A stretch of DNA of 64,000 nucleotides from Cordia subcordata (taxonomy: Eukaryota; Streptophyta; Magnoliopsida; Boraginales; Cordiaceae), in contig JAPTOF010000024.1 in the NCBI GenBank assembly GCA_028554755.1, positions 3,286,001 to 3,350,000 on the forward strand. Reading direction: 5' to 3'. The position numbers and the translations under genes are program-made. The notes under the pieces were generated by a model, which was not told the origin of the DNA, did no database searches, and worked only from the letters and a program-made list of their open reading frames with translations. Each line of letters starts with the position of its first letter. Within the stretch, counting starts at the first letter, position 1. Positions 12,770 to 23,260 of this stretch are shown here, piece after piece.

Positions 12770-13170
12770 GCCAGAGAGCGCGAAGAACGTTCGGCTCCCC
12801 TACTACAATGGAACATCTGATTTCTTAGGCCATATATGCATCATTGATCAAGCGATGATGCTCCACAATGGAAACGATGCTGCACGCATAAGAGTTTTCC
12901 AACTGCTTTATGGCGGGCGGCACTAGCATGGTACAACAAGCTCTCCCAGAGATCAATTTCGAGCTTTAACCAGTGAGCTCGAAAGTTTATTGATCGTATC
13001 TCTAAGAGCAAAAAAATAGTGTAGACGTCTAGGTATACAGAACGTCACGCCAACACAGTGATGGCATGATTTGTAAAGATCTCCAGCATGCATGTGAGTG
13101 TTCAGTGCATGCAAGCTGTGCAAGTCAATGATTGGCGGAATCTCTGAGATGGCTCGGATCGGCAAAATTT
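12770..13170 (+). pseudogene. Ty3/gypsy gag core remnant
   Basis: After the last tandem unit the sequence continues into unique DNA. It reads LPYYNGTSDFLGHICIIDQA, then after a frame change in the GGCGGGCGG stretch AALAWYNKLSQRSISSF. This is the conserved Retrotrans_gag pattern (a Y-x-G-x-x-D start, then a hydrophobic A-x-x-W-x-x-L-x-x-x-S-I block). Stops and at least one frameshift make it non-functional. It ends about 50 bp before the polypurine tract, so pol was lost entirely. Confidence 0.7.
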
Positions 13171-13222
13171 GTTATTGATTCAAAATGAGCTCAAAACTTC
13201 ATTCATATTAAATCAAAGGGAC

Positions 13223-13699
13223 TGATGATATGGCTCGATCTGGCCTTATAGGCTTGTTAGTATCATGGGTTATCTCAACTCGTCAAGTGTTTTCTGATCG
13301 GCCCTTGCTAAATATTCGAATAAGATGAAAAGACTTCTAAGGTGATAAGGCTAAGACCGGCATCAAGGAAAGTCCTATCCTGACTCTAATGTTGCTGGCT
13401 TGTCCAATAGACTTAATAGCCTCGTGGATGAGCTCGTTGGAGTCCTATACTAATCCAAATACCACTCTACAAGCTACTAACAAGCAAAGCTACAGGTACG
13501 AAATCCACAGCCTCAACACTTGCCTACCCATATTTGAGCTCGAATACCCTACTAACTTGAGTACCGAGGGTCTTTCGTCGAGTCCACACTGGTGTCCCTT
13601 AGATCTCACACGCTTAGTTCTTCTCTTGTAGGTCGATCCAATCCCATTCGAAGCACCCAAGTCGGGTCTACCCCAAATTTGGTAATTCATAGATTATCA
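13223..13699 (+). repeat. 3' LTR
   Basis: This is the direct copy of 4256-4748. It begins TGATGATATGGCTCG directly after the purine-rich tract AAATCAAAGGGAC (13210-13222) and ends ATTATCA. Confidence 0.85.
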
Positions 13700-13782
13700 C
13701 CTTCCAAAAATTTTATGTATTAGAATAAGATTTGGATTAGAATAAGAAAAAGTCTCAACCTTCCTTAATTCAAAAATATAAT
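13700..13782. repeat. Right copy of the flanking direct repeat
   Basis: It begins CCTTCCAAAAATTTTATG at the first base after the 3' LTR and ends at CCTTCCTTAATTCAAAAATA, matching 4175-4255. Confidence 0.75.
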
Positions 13783-14639
13783 GTAACATATACTTTGTTG
13801 GATATTATATCTTATCTTATTTAAGCAATTGAAAATTACACACACATATATATATATATATTATTTAAGCAATTGAAAATTGTTTATAATATACTTTTTG
13901 GTTTAGGATCCTCTCATATCAGCATTTCTCTTATTACTTTTCTCATATTGATATGAGAGAATCAATTCAACCATTCATGTGTTAATTAAAGTTATCTCAA
14001 CTATTAATGTGAGATAACTCTAAAAAAAAGTGGATAATGTGAGGGGAAGGGGGGAAAGGGAATTTTTTTTTTTTGAAAAATTTACCATAGATGGCTAAAA
14101 TGTTTTTATCTACCCATAAATGGTCATGATTCCCTTATATCAATATGATAGAAATCCTGATATGAGGAAATATTATGTACCATATCTTATTTAAAAATTA
14201 AAAATTTATAATATAATATATTTTTGTTACGTATTATATCTTAGTTTTTTACTTGGCTATTAAAGTAGGTATTTTATGAATTTATAAATTTTTATATAAC
14301 ATTTTAATTGATATTTTAATGCTAATAATTTATCAACTATTAGATGACTTTTATTAAAACTCAAAATTTGACCTCTATCCTCTATTGGGATTAAGGGTAG
14401 AGACAATGACTCTTAACAATGATGACCAAGGTTCAAGGGATAGACATTGCATTGGAAGTGGGGAGTTTATTGAAAAAAAAAAAAAAGAAAAGGACCACCA
14501 TTCAGAATGAAATATTTACATTTTAGTTTATCTCTAGAGTAAATGAGGTAATAGGTTTTATAGTTTTAATATACATATAAGTCTGTAGCCCAATGGTAAA
14601 AAATTAAATTGTTTTGAAATAAATATATATGGCTTTCTA

Positions 14640-14731
<92 letters not shown>
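13783..14731. other. AT-rich intergenic with (CT)n(TA)n tract
   Basis: No gene. A compound microsatellite, (CT)n at about 14638-14684 then (TA)n to 14730, abuts the end of a Helitron-like element. Two related AT-rich stretches with TTATTTAAGCAATTGAAAAT occur near 13822 and 13863. Confidence 0.6.
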
Positions 14732-14732
<1 letters not shown>

Positions 14733-15178
14733 TAGTCTAACACCCGTGCCATGCATGGGTTGCGAAATATATGATTGGTTTTTTTTTTAAAAAAAAATTA
14801 TTTTATATTACTAAACATTGCAATCAATTGTATTTTACCAAATAGGTCAAGATTTGATAGAATCAAATTACTAAGTTACCATAGATATATACAATCAATC
14901 CAAATTGTGTGTCATAATTTTCAGTTGTAATATGTAAATATTAAAATAAATTACTAAATCAATATAAATCTCACTAAATAAGGCAATTTTGAATAAATTT
15001 GAATATAAATTTTAACGGTTATATGAGGTGTAATTAGGGTTTCAATGCTTGAATAGCCGTGGATTAAGACTTAAAAATAGGAATATATAATAGAGGGTTA
15101 TAGTTGGTGCGACACTTATCATTATATTTGTGCAACACATCTGTATTATATTGAATTGGATTCTTCTATATAATATAG
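14732..15178 (-). mobile_element. Non-autonomous Helitron-like element
   Basis: Read on the minus strand, the 3' end has a hairpin (ACCCATGC/GCACGGGT arms, 7 of 8 pairs), then GTTAGACTAG and a following T. That is the hairpin-plus-CTRR signature of Helitrons. The minus-strand 5' end begins CTATATTATATAG next to (CA)n(TA)n, and the flanking bases are A and T as expected. There is no coding capacity in 447 bp. Confidence 0.55.
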
Positions 15179-16500
15179 TGTGTGTGTGTGTGTATATATA
15201 TAACATTTATGAATATACGTTTTAATACTTTTAACTATCATCTTTAAAATTAATAAATAACTGTCATTTTATTAAATAATAATGTGCTTAAGTCTCTATT
15301 TCACCCTAAATTTACAATAATTCTAATTTTTTCTTTTGTAATCTCTATATAATATTTTATCTTTTAAAATTTGTCTAATTTTAAATTATTTATTACTTAA
15401 TTTGTTCAACAATAATAATAGGTGAATAATTGACTTAATTTTCACTTAATCTGTCCTATTACTTATAATACATTTTATTTTAGTATTTACTATTTGTTTT
15501 TAATTTTTTTTGCTTTTTATTATTTTTAATTATTTCTATATTTTTTCCAAAAAAAAAATTGTACGACTGTAAATCTAATGTTAATACCTAAGGATAAGCA
15601 AGACCCCACATATCTGCAAAGTTCCACATGATATATGCAGACTTTGTTGACAAGACAACAACTTACTTTTCAACAATTACCTTTACATTGGAAGTGTCTT
15701 GTTAGGTAAAAATAATAATATCACATTCCACTGTTCCTAATCACCGTCAAAAGTAATACCATTATCGGTATATACATACATCACTCATTAGCCGTAGTAG
15801 TTAATACTAATTCCAATTCTTCTTGATTATCCGCAAGGAAAATCTTTGAATTGACTATCTAAAAGCGTAGCTAAAATTTGACATTACAGGGGATGTTTAG
15901 ATACCGCAAAGATTATTTTTTTGGCATTTTTATTCTTTGAAGAATGATAATTTGTTTATAAGTTTTTTCCCCTCCTACAGAAAAAATATACTTGGATTAA
16001 TTAAACACAATATTTAGTAGATTGGTTACAGAAAAAGTTAATCTTTGGACTAATTGGAACTCAAAATAATAATAATAATAATACAATAATAATAATAATA
16101 ATTGGATTGATTCAAACTCAAGACCAAAAATCACATCAACGTTAATCAGCTAAAATCTTTTTCTAGTTAAGAAGCAAGAAAGGTTAGTTTATTGAAGAAG
16201 TAAGAAAGTTCTATCATCTATGGTGTCTAGAGTAACAACTAAAAATTCTTTAAATTGGTTCGCTAACCACCGTCCTGTGATAACAAGTGGAACCCACATG
16301 AATTTTGACTTTCCGTGTATGGGAGGAGCGATTTGGGGATACCGATCCTGGAGGGAACCCAAGTGACCACTCTCCGTAAAGCGTAAAGGGGTGCATGCTC
16401 TTATCCCCTCGAAAGCTAAAGATTCTCAATCAGTCAAACTCTTTTAACTTTCTAATGCTGACCAAGCGACCATGTAGGTGTCTAGTATCTGTATTTGTGT
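15179..16500. other. Intergenic and upstream region of the alpha-galactosidase gene
   Basis: No gene. An interrupted AAT microsatellite lies at 16067-16100. The last 250 bp are less AT-rich (for example 16310-16420) and probably form the proximal promoter; I cannot assign specific factor sites. Confidence 0.5.
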
Positions 16501-16501
16501 A

Positions 16502-16510
16502 TATATAAAA
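16502..16510 (+). promoter_or_regulatory. TATA box of the alpha-galactosidase gene
   Basis: TATATAAAA lies 132-140 bp upstream of the ATG. A transcription start about 30 bp downstream would give a 5' leader of roughly 100 bp, normal for a plant gene. There is no ATG between about 16535 and the chosen start. Confidence 0.6.
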
Positions 16511-16641
16511 GACCATAATAGAGACGTAAGCAATATATATACTACTAGTAGATAACATTTCTTCTTAACACTACTAGTTGTAAGGTAGTTGCAGTAGTAG
16601 GGAGAAACAAAGGAGGGAGAGATTCATTAACCATTGTAATA

Positions 16642-19600
16642 ATGGAGAGGTTGAGAAGAAGCGGATTGCTAAAAGCATTAGCTTTGCTACTATGCGTGGC
16701 ACTCATCACCACAAGAACCTGCTATGGGGAGTTGGACTCATTTGCTCGACGGAATCTTCTTGCCAATGGCCTTGGCTCAACTCCTCCTATGGGGTACACT
16801 TCCATGCTGTACTGGTTCTGATTATGTCTTGTGTCGATTTCTGCGAACCACACTATTTTTAGAATAAGATAAGTTATTACTATTTGTGTTGATACCACGT
16901 GTTACTGTCAACATGAATTCTAACATTTTGAGGCAGTTGATTAAGCTACGGTTAGTAATTACATCGACCGACACGTACTTTTTCTTTGTTGTACTACTCC
17001 TTCCCACTGACATATCTGATTCTTCTGTGAATTTCATGCCCCTCTACACGTGTTTGATTCAATAGTGATATTACAAATGGTAATATTGGTTTTGAGACAA
17101 TTTTCAATTTTTTCCTTTGAACTGATCATTGAGACAGCAGAAAGTTACCTCTGTTTTATTAAAAATTGAAATTGGGTAATTCAATAATGTTACTTTTGTT
17201 TCATTAAATTTAAATGTCTAATTAGAACGATTATGTTTATTATTCAATTTTACAGTTTGGAGTATTAAGGGGTAAAGAGAATTAAATTTGTTGGCTACTC
17301 TGTTTTCTCCAACTTACAGAAGATGTGCTACTTCTAGAGGCCAAGATTCTCTGTGTTCACCCTTGTTTCAATGTGTAATCGTTGTTTTACTTGCATATAC
17401 TTTGTGTTTCTCCCAGATGGAATAGCTGGAATCACTTCCAATGCAAGATCGAAGAGAAAATGATCAGAGAAACTGGTAAGCAGTTTTCATATCCAAAGTT
17501 TTCAACTTTCCTCAATTCTCGTGAACTTCTCACCAGTTTAACTGCTACATTAAGATGAATACTGTTCTGCATCAGGATCTGCATGAATGATCCGAAATAT
17601 AATTATCATTAACCTAGTTAATTGTTGATTTGGAAGTAAAAGTGCAAAAGGTTATCAGCCTTGTGTGCTTAATTTACTACTTGTTTGACAGCTGATGCTC
17701 TGGTTTCAACTGGTCTTTCGAAGCTTGGATATGTATACGTGAACATAGGTACAGTTTTGCCTTGTTTCTATTTCAATTTGAACATATTCATATGCTAACA
17801 GTAGCTCATGCTGTTCTCTCTAGATGATTGCTGGGCTGAAATTAACCGTGATGATGAGGTTTGCTTGCATCAGTTTATGGATTTCCCTTATCTTGTTGGA
17901 TTTCGTTCGCGTTATATAATTAGTATTTTCTATGGTAATCATATACAGGGTAATCTGGTGCCCAAAAAGTCCACATTTCCTTCTGGCATTAAAGCTCTTG
18001 CAGACTATGTGCACAGCAAGGGTCTTAAGCTAGGAATTTACTCAGATGCAGGGTAACATGTTTTCACATTCTACAGATGCAAGATTTGTACTTGGATGTT
18101 TAGAATCGGCTTACGGCTATGACAATTTCATGATGAATGAATTTACTCTGATTTGCAGATATTTCACTTGTAGCAAAACTATGCCTGGTTCACTTGGTCA
18201 CGAGGAACAAGATGCTAAAACCTTTGCTTCGTGGGTATGACACCTAATGGACCTCTCTGATTGTAGATTTTCTGCTTATTTAATCTGTACATTTGCAAAG
18301 AGGGTTACTTGAACAGAAAATCTCTGTTAGTTGTCAAATAAGTGAATGAAATACAAAACTGTAATTTTACCGAGTCCACCTTCAACATGTCTGCAATTAT
18401 GAATTGGCATGTTTTCTCCTGCAGGGAATAGATTATCTGAAGTATGACAACTGTAACAATGACGGTTCAAAGCCAACAGAGCGGTAACTCTTTATACCAT
18501 GATATCTCATAGTGCTTCATCCTATCAGTGGTTTTCTACTTGCAACGTTGATTTTCTCATAAAGGGTAATTGTAATTCCCTTTTCTGTAGGTACCCTGTG
18601 ATGACCAGAGCATTAATGAAAGCTGGCCGTCCAATATTCTTTTCATTATGTGAATGGTAATATGATTGTTATGGTTTCTCCAAAGTTCATAACTCAAGAT
18701 TTTTGCTGCTAGTTTGATCAGAAAAGTTTTCCTTTCTTTTTGGCTTATCGGATACAGGGGAGATATGCACCCAGCTCTATGGGGTGCTAAGGTAGGAAAT
18801 AGCTGGAGGACTACAAATGATATTATGGATACCTGGGAAAGGTAACAAGACTCTCATAGGTTCTCCAGCTTTGTTGATTTTATTGTATATCGAGGACCTT
18901 GAATTATTGACCTTTCAACATTTGGTTCTTGAACAGCATGGTCTCCAGAGCAGACCAAAATGAAGTTTATGCAGAACTTGCAAGGCCAGGTGGCTGGAAC
19001 GGTCAGTACTGTGCTACTCTACCTTCTCTGCTTATTAGAAGCGTGAGGTTCAAACAAATGGTTTTTACAAACAGATCCTGATATGCTTGAAGTGGGAAAT
19101 GGAGGGATGACTAAGGATGAATACATTGTCCACTTTAGCATTTGGGCCATTTCTAAGGTACCAGTCTTTCCCCATCTCTAAACTGTTAGTTTTGAGGCTT
19201 AGTTAAGTCTGCTGGTATCTGTTTGCTAACCAAGTAGACCATTTTAGGCTCCTCTTCTAATCGGTTGTGATGTAAGAAACACAACAAAAGATATCGTGGA
19301 AATCCTTGCCAACAAGGAAGTGATTGCTGTTAACCAAGGTATCCACTTCTATAAACTGCCCTTCTGGACGAGTTCTTTATACCCTAATGATGTCTTCTTG
19401 CTAATGTTTAAAATCCTGCAATTTGCTCGTGCTTTAAAGATAAGCTTGGTGTTCAAGCTAAAAAAGTTAGGATGGAAGGAGATCTAGAGGTAATCTCGCA
19501 ATCATAGTCGTCGTCAAATTCAATTATGCTTTGGAAGATTCAGTATTTAATTTGCATTTCTTTCACCAGGTCTGGGCAGGGCCTCTTTCAGGGTATAGAG

Positions 19601-20094
19601 TAGCTCTTCTTCTAGTGAACCGTGGCCAGTGGCGCAATCCCATAACAGCTCATTGGGATGATATTGGCATCCCACCAAACAGTGTTGTGGTTGCAAGAGA
19701 CCTTTGGGAGGTAAAGTTCATTTGTCATCCCTGATAAATCATTTTGCATTGCGAGTGTGACAGATTAATCTCAGATCTCGCAAAAAGAATCCTTTTAATT
19801 CCTAAATTGTGACAAAACGGATGTTGTGTGCCCTTTCAACTCATTTCCGTTCAGAGGTAGAGTCTTGAGGGGCTTACAGTTTGTCACACTCGCTATATTT
19901 ATTGTTTGAGGATGTTGGATATATATTATTCTGCTTTATGAGCTGATCTGGGATTTTCCTTCTTTGTTTTGACCTTTTTTTTTTTTTTGGGTGACACACA
20001 GCACAAGACCCTCAGGACAAAGTTTGTTGGGAATCTCACAGCAACCATCGATTCTCATGCATGCAAGATGTATATTCTGAAACCGATTTCTTGA
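16642..20094 (+). CDS. AGAL: Secreted alpha-galactosidase (GH27), 15 exons
   Basis: Hydrolyses terminal alpha-1,6-galactosyl residues from raffinose-family oligosaccharides, galactomannans or galactolipids, in the cell wall, apoplast or vacuole. Exons: 16642-16793, 17417-17475, 17692-17748, 17824-17858, 17949-18052, 18159-18234, 18425-18483, 18591-18656, 18758-18841, 18937-19001, 19075-19157, 19248-19338, 19440-19489, 19570-19710, 20002-20094. All introns are GT-AG. The sum is 1215 bp, giving 404 aa, the usual length for plant family members. Residues 1 to about 29 are a signal peptide (basic start, [14 protein letters not shown] core). GWNSWNHF at about 51 and DDCWAE at about 90 are substrate-pocket motifs. 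KYDNC gives the nucleophile Asp169. WRTTND gives the acid/base Asp224, spaced 55 residues from it as in known plant enzymes. GGWNDPDM follows. The C-terminal beta-sandwich ends KPIS. No frameshift is seen, so it is probably functional. The symbol names the family only; the paralogue is not assigned. Confidence 0.96.
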
Positions 20095-20188
20095 TGATTA
20101 GTTATTAGCTTGGTACAGTGCTCCAGATACAGATGATCTATCCCTACTTTCTTTAGCTATATTTGTTGTCAGTTAATGTTAGAATGCT

Positions 20189-20194
20189 AAATAA
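20189..20194 (+). terminator. Polyadenylation signal of the alpha-galactosidase gene
   Basis: AATAAA lies 95 bp after the stop codon, followed by U-rich sequence. A 3' end near 20210-20230 is likely. The hAT element begins about 170 bp further on. Confidence 0.55.
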
Positions 20195-20809
20195 AATTCT
20201 CCGTTGACTCTATGTCACATGTAACAGATTATGAATAATAATGTGGGAAAGCAAAGGTTTCCTTTTGTCATGTTTGTATATTGTTTTCTCTTTGCATGTT
20301 AAAAATGGCCTGCATGCACAAAAGTTTTGTTTAATGCAAAAGAAAGAGTAGGAGAAGAAAGGAGAATTGAGTGGATAATATTCCGGACTCACTAGGGATG
20401 GCAACGAGACGGGTATGTTGCCTACAAAGTAATTTCAAACCTGGTACTCAGAGAGTATCCCAATCCTGAATCTTGTCCTAAATCCGGATGAAAATTAAAA
20501 GTGAATCTCATTCTTGGAACGTCTCAAACCCGCATCCCAATCCCGAATCTCGTTCCAAACCCGGATAAAAATTGAAAATAAATCTTATTCTCAGGACATC
20601 TCAAATGCTCAGGTACTCAGGATGTTCTAAACTCGATAAAAAAAATTAAAATTAAAATTAAAATTGAAACAAAGATCACTATCAAGACACAGAAAGAGTC
20701 AACATCTGAGAAAGAAAGTTAACAAATTCCTACATCTGAGAAATAAACAAATCAAATAACTCTTTCTAAGATAAATGCGTGGTGAGGATGAGATCTGAGA
20801 AATCTTAGT

Positions 20810-21115
20810 CAGAAAAAAAAATTCTCGAGAAAAAACAGATCTGAGAAATAACGGAACGAATAAATCGCAACTCGCAAGCCTCTGCATTGTGCCCTTGCTG
20901 GAGATGAAGTAGATGACTAAACGCCAAGAATAAAACAAAATTCTCGAGAAAAAACAGATCTGAAGATGACTAGACGCCAAGAATAAAACAAAATTCTCAA
21001 GAAAAAACATATATAAGAATAACGGAATGAAGAAATCGCAACTCGCGAGCCTCTGCATTGTGCCTTTGCTGAAGATGAAGTAGATGACTAAACGCCAAGA
21101 ATAAGAGAGTCTGAT
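20810..21115. repeat. Direct duplication inside the hAT element
   Basis: The block running from AATTCTCGAGAAAAAACAGA to ACTAAACGCCAAGAATAA occurs at about 20819-20933 and again at about 20990-21103. Between them a truncated copy (20940-20990) carries only the two ends. An open frame of 140 codons on the minus strand follows the duplication and is internally repetitive; it does not look like a real gene. Confidence 0.7.
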
Positions 21116-21218
21116 GCCCAATATTTTTTTTAATCCTTAGGCAACGTTGCTGGAACAAGAGAATATGATATGTGAAAAGTGAAAGTAACTAAGAAGCTTC
21201 TAGTACATAAGTCATTTA

Positions 21219-21661
21219 AGGCTCGTTTGGATTAGTTTTTTTTAACAGCTTTTGAAAGACAGTTTTTTTTTATAAGCTGAAAATTCTGACTTTTAAAAAA
21301 ACTATATTTGAGCTTTTTTCTGACTTTCAATTTTTTTGAAAGCCAAATCAAATAGTTATTGCAAATTTAGAGCCCGTTTGGATTGACTTTTTTCAAAAGT
21401 GCTTCTTTAACAGCTTTTGAAAAATAACTTTTTTGAGAAGCTAAAAATTCTAGCTTTTAAAAAAAGCTGTATTTGAGCTTTTTTCATTGTTTCAGCCTTT
21501 TTGAAAATCAAATCAAATAGTTATTGCAAATTTAATATAAAATTTTCAAAAAAGAAAGTAATTTTTTCTGAAAAAAAAAATCAATCCAAACAGGCCCTTA
21601 ATATAACTTTTTTAGGAAAAAAAATATTTTTTTCTTGAAAAAGGCCAATCCAAATAGGCCC
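21219..21661. mobile_element. Tourist-like MITE (outer copy, interrupted)
   Basis: The ends AGGCTCGTTTGGATTAG and, inverted, GGGCCTATTTGGATTGG are flanked by TTA at 21216-21218 and 21662-21664. A 3-bp TTA duplication and GGGCCTGTTTGG-type ends are typical of PIF/Harbinger Tourist MITEs. The element is split by a second copy of the same family at 21370-21597. Confidence 0.65.
21370..21597. mobile_element. Tourist-like MITE (inner copy)
   Basis: The ends GAGCCCGTTTGGATTGAC and, inverted, GGGCCTGTTTGGATTGAT are flanked by TTA on both sides (21367-21369 and 21598-21600). The 228-bp body is alignable with the outer MITE, so this is an insertion of the family into itself. Confidence 0.75.
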
Positions 21662-22388
21662 TTACCATACCCTAGTGGAAGTGGACTAGTGGACTAGTGG
21701 TCTGAGAATTTTTGTTTTCTCTTTTAATCTTATTTTTCTAAAATATTTTTGCTAGTACATTAGTAAATTTTTTATTTTTAAGTTTCTTCTTTACAAGAGA
21801 GTTTAAATTTTTAGCTTTAATTAGTCAACTTTTCTTGACTAAAAAACAATTAGTTAGCTTTTAAGTTTTTTTCTATAAAAAATTTAAAAGTTGATTAGTA
21901 AGTTATACTAAACTAATAAATATAAAATATATTGAGATATTAGTATAATTATATAATTTTAATTATATAACTTCTAATTTTAAAATTTTACCATAAGTTA
22001 AAATTTTAAAGAGTAAAAGGTTGAAACCTTACTATTATCAACAAAGTAACAATTTTTGCTCCCTTTTTAGTATATAGAATACATATACATATATATATAT
22101 ATAACTATAATTAATTAATAAATATAAAAGATCTTTAGATAGTTATGTAACTAAAGTTAGTATAGCTATATAATGAGAGTTAGTTTGTTATTTAATATAA
22201 TTCTAACTAAAGTTAATCATATAACTAGAATCGATATATTTTTGGGAAAAATCATATTTAAGCTAGTAATATAAATGTATAAAAAGTTATAGATATATAT
22301 ATATATATATATCTATGTGTGTGTAGATACATATCTAATTAAATATTATATATTTATGTATGTCTGTATATATATTTATACATATATA

Positions 22389-22431
<43 letters not shown>

Positions 22432-22659
22432 GTATATGGGACGGAACCAGGTATCGTTCCAGATACCCGATACCCATTACTCGAATTCTAGATGTCGGGT
22501 TCGGGAATGCAGTACCCGAGGGATCAATCCTAGTTCCTTCTAATATGTATTTTTAATTGTTCCGGGTTCTTAACGGAACATATTTTTATGGAATTTTTAG
22601 CGGGTAGACCATGCCAAGAACCCTAAGTCATTCGTCCTATTGTCATCTCTAGGATTCAC

Positions 22660-22996
22660 TATTGAGTTAAGGGAAGCACTTATATATGAGACAAATACCA
22701 CCTCTCCTTCCCAAAAAAAAAAAAGGAAGAAAAGGCTGGGTTGTAGCTTAGTTGGATACATTTTTTATTTAGTCAAATACAACTTAAAAGTATTTGGAAT
22801 TTCCATGTAGGAAATACTAAAAGAAGCAACTCAAACAGACATTGAAGTTAACAAAATCAAGTCTTATCCTAGTAAATAAAGCTAACTATGTGAGTTCTAT
22901 AATAACTCCTATTTTTGTCGATACAACATCTCCTCCCATAGTTCTATGCAAGTAAAATCTCTTCTTGTAGACATGATCCTATTCGTGTTAACTTAA
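22660..22996. other. Intergenic, nothing recognised
   Basis: Only AT-rich sequence and a poly-A tract near 22712-22725 are seen. A TAGCTTAGTTGG string near 22745 resembles a Pol III A box, but no B box follows. Confidence 0.5.
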
Positions 22997-23107
22997 GAGC
23001 CTGTTTGGTTTGCACTTTTTGGTGCTTATATAAAACAATTAAAAAAAATTGCTGAGAGCATTTTTTTGTGCTTGTAAGTACAAAAAATAGTGGTGGCAAA
23101 CAAACTC
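22997..23107. mobile_element. Small Tourist-like MITE
   Basis: Inverted ends GAGCCTGTTTGGTTTGC and, from the right, GAGTTTGTTTGCCACC are flanked by TAA (22994-22996 and 23108-23110). The 111-bp body can fold into a hairpin (AGCACCAAAAAGTGC-like arms). Confidence 0.65.
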
Positions 23108-23260
23108 TAAAGTTATTCATGACTATATAATCAACTTTTGGCACTATATTGCCTTTATGGCTGCAAATTCAAGATATATAGCTGTAACTATGACTCAGTA
23201 AACCTTATGAATAAATCATAGAGTAATTGATCATGTAACTATACCACTTCTATTTTTATG

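Larger units (their letters stand above)
4777..12819 (+). repeat. Ten tandem copies of an about 808-bp leader/gag unit
   Basis: The landmark ATTCCTATTGAGTAACCAC recurs at 4777, 5585, 6393, 7201, 8007, 8810, 9609, 10394, 11202 and 12011, and the last unit runs into unique sequence at about 12820. Periods are 808, 808, 808, 806, 803, 799, 785, 808 and 809. Each unit covers the untranslated leader just after the primer site and the N-terminal part of gag. One conserved stretch reads in frame as GVNVTIGAQALGASKGVQGS, and the unit ends at the gag motif YYNGTSD. Short ORFs of about 70-110 aa repeat on both strands but are cut by stops in every unit, so they are not treated as genes. Confidence 0.95.
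4256..13699 (+). mobile_element. Gag-only LTR retrotransposon with tandemly amplified leader/gag
   Basis: Two direct LTRs (4256-4748 and 13223-13699, roughly 80% identical by eye) bound an 8.5-kb interior. The 5' LTR ends ATTATCA and is followed by GTTGGTGCCGTTTGTGGGAA, a conserved post-LTR block of plant gypsy-type elements that serves as primer-binding site. A purine-rich tract (AAATCAAAGGGAC) precedes the 3' LTR. The interior encodes only Ty3/gypsy-type gag remnants; no protease, reverse transcriptase or integrase is seen. It is therefore a non-autonomous element. The high LTR divergence indicates an old insertion. Confidence 0.85.
20393..22651. mobile_element. Non-autonomous hAT transposon with 8-bp target duplication
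   Basis: Terminal inverted repeats are TAGGGATGGCAACGAG on the left and, read inward from the right, TAGAGATGACAATAGG. The TAGGGATG type is the Ac/hAT terminus. The flanking 8-bp repeats are GGACTCAC (20385-20392) and GGATTCAC (22652-22659), one mismatch apart. Subterminal regions are rich in repeated CCCGGAT/CCCGAATCTCG-like motifs, the expected transposase-binding kind. The 2.26-kb interior has no transposase. It contains a tandem duplication (20810-21115) and nested MITEs. It inserted just 3' of the alpha-galactosidase gene. Confidence 0.85.

Noticed and set aside
4777..12819. CRISPR array or bacterial system
   Set aside because: The repeats are 808 bp with no spacer structure and lie inside a plant retrotransposon.
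14580..14610. SINE-like A box TAGCCCAATGGT
   Set aside because: No B box or poly-A tail context.
17808..18240. Short ORFs inside the alpha-galactosidase gene
   Set aside because: They are exon frames that run into introns and are covered by the spliced model.
22738..22770. SINE head or tRNA gene because of TAGCTTAGTTGG
   Set aside because: No GGTTCRANNCC B box, no tRNA fold and no SINE tail downstream.
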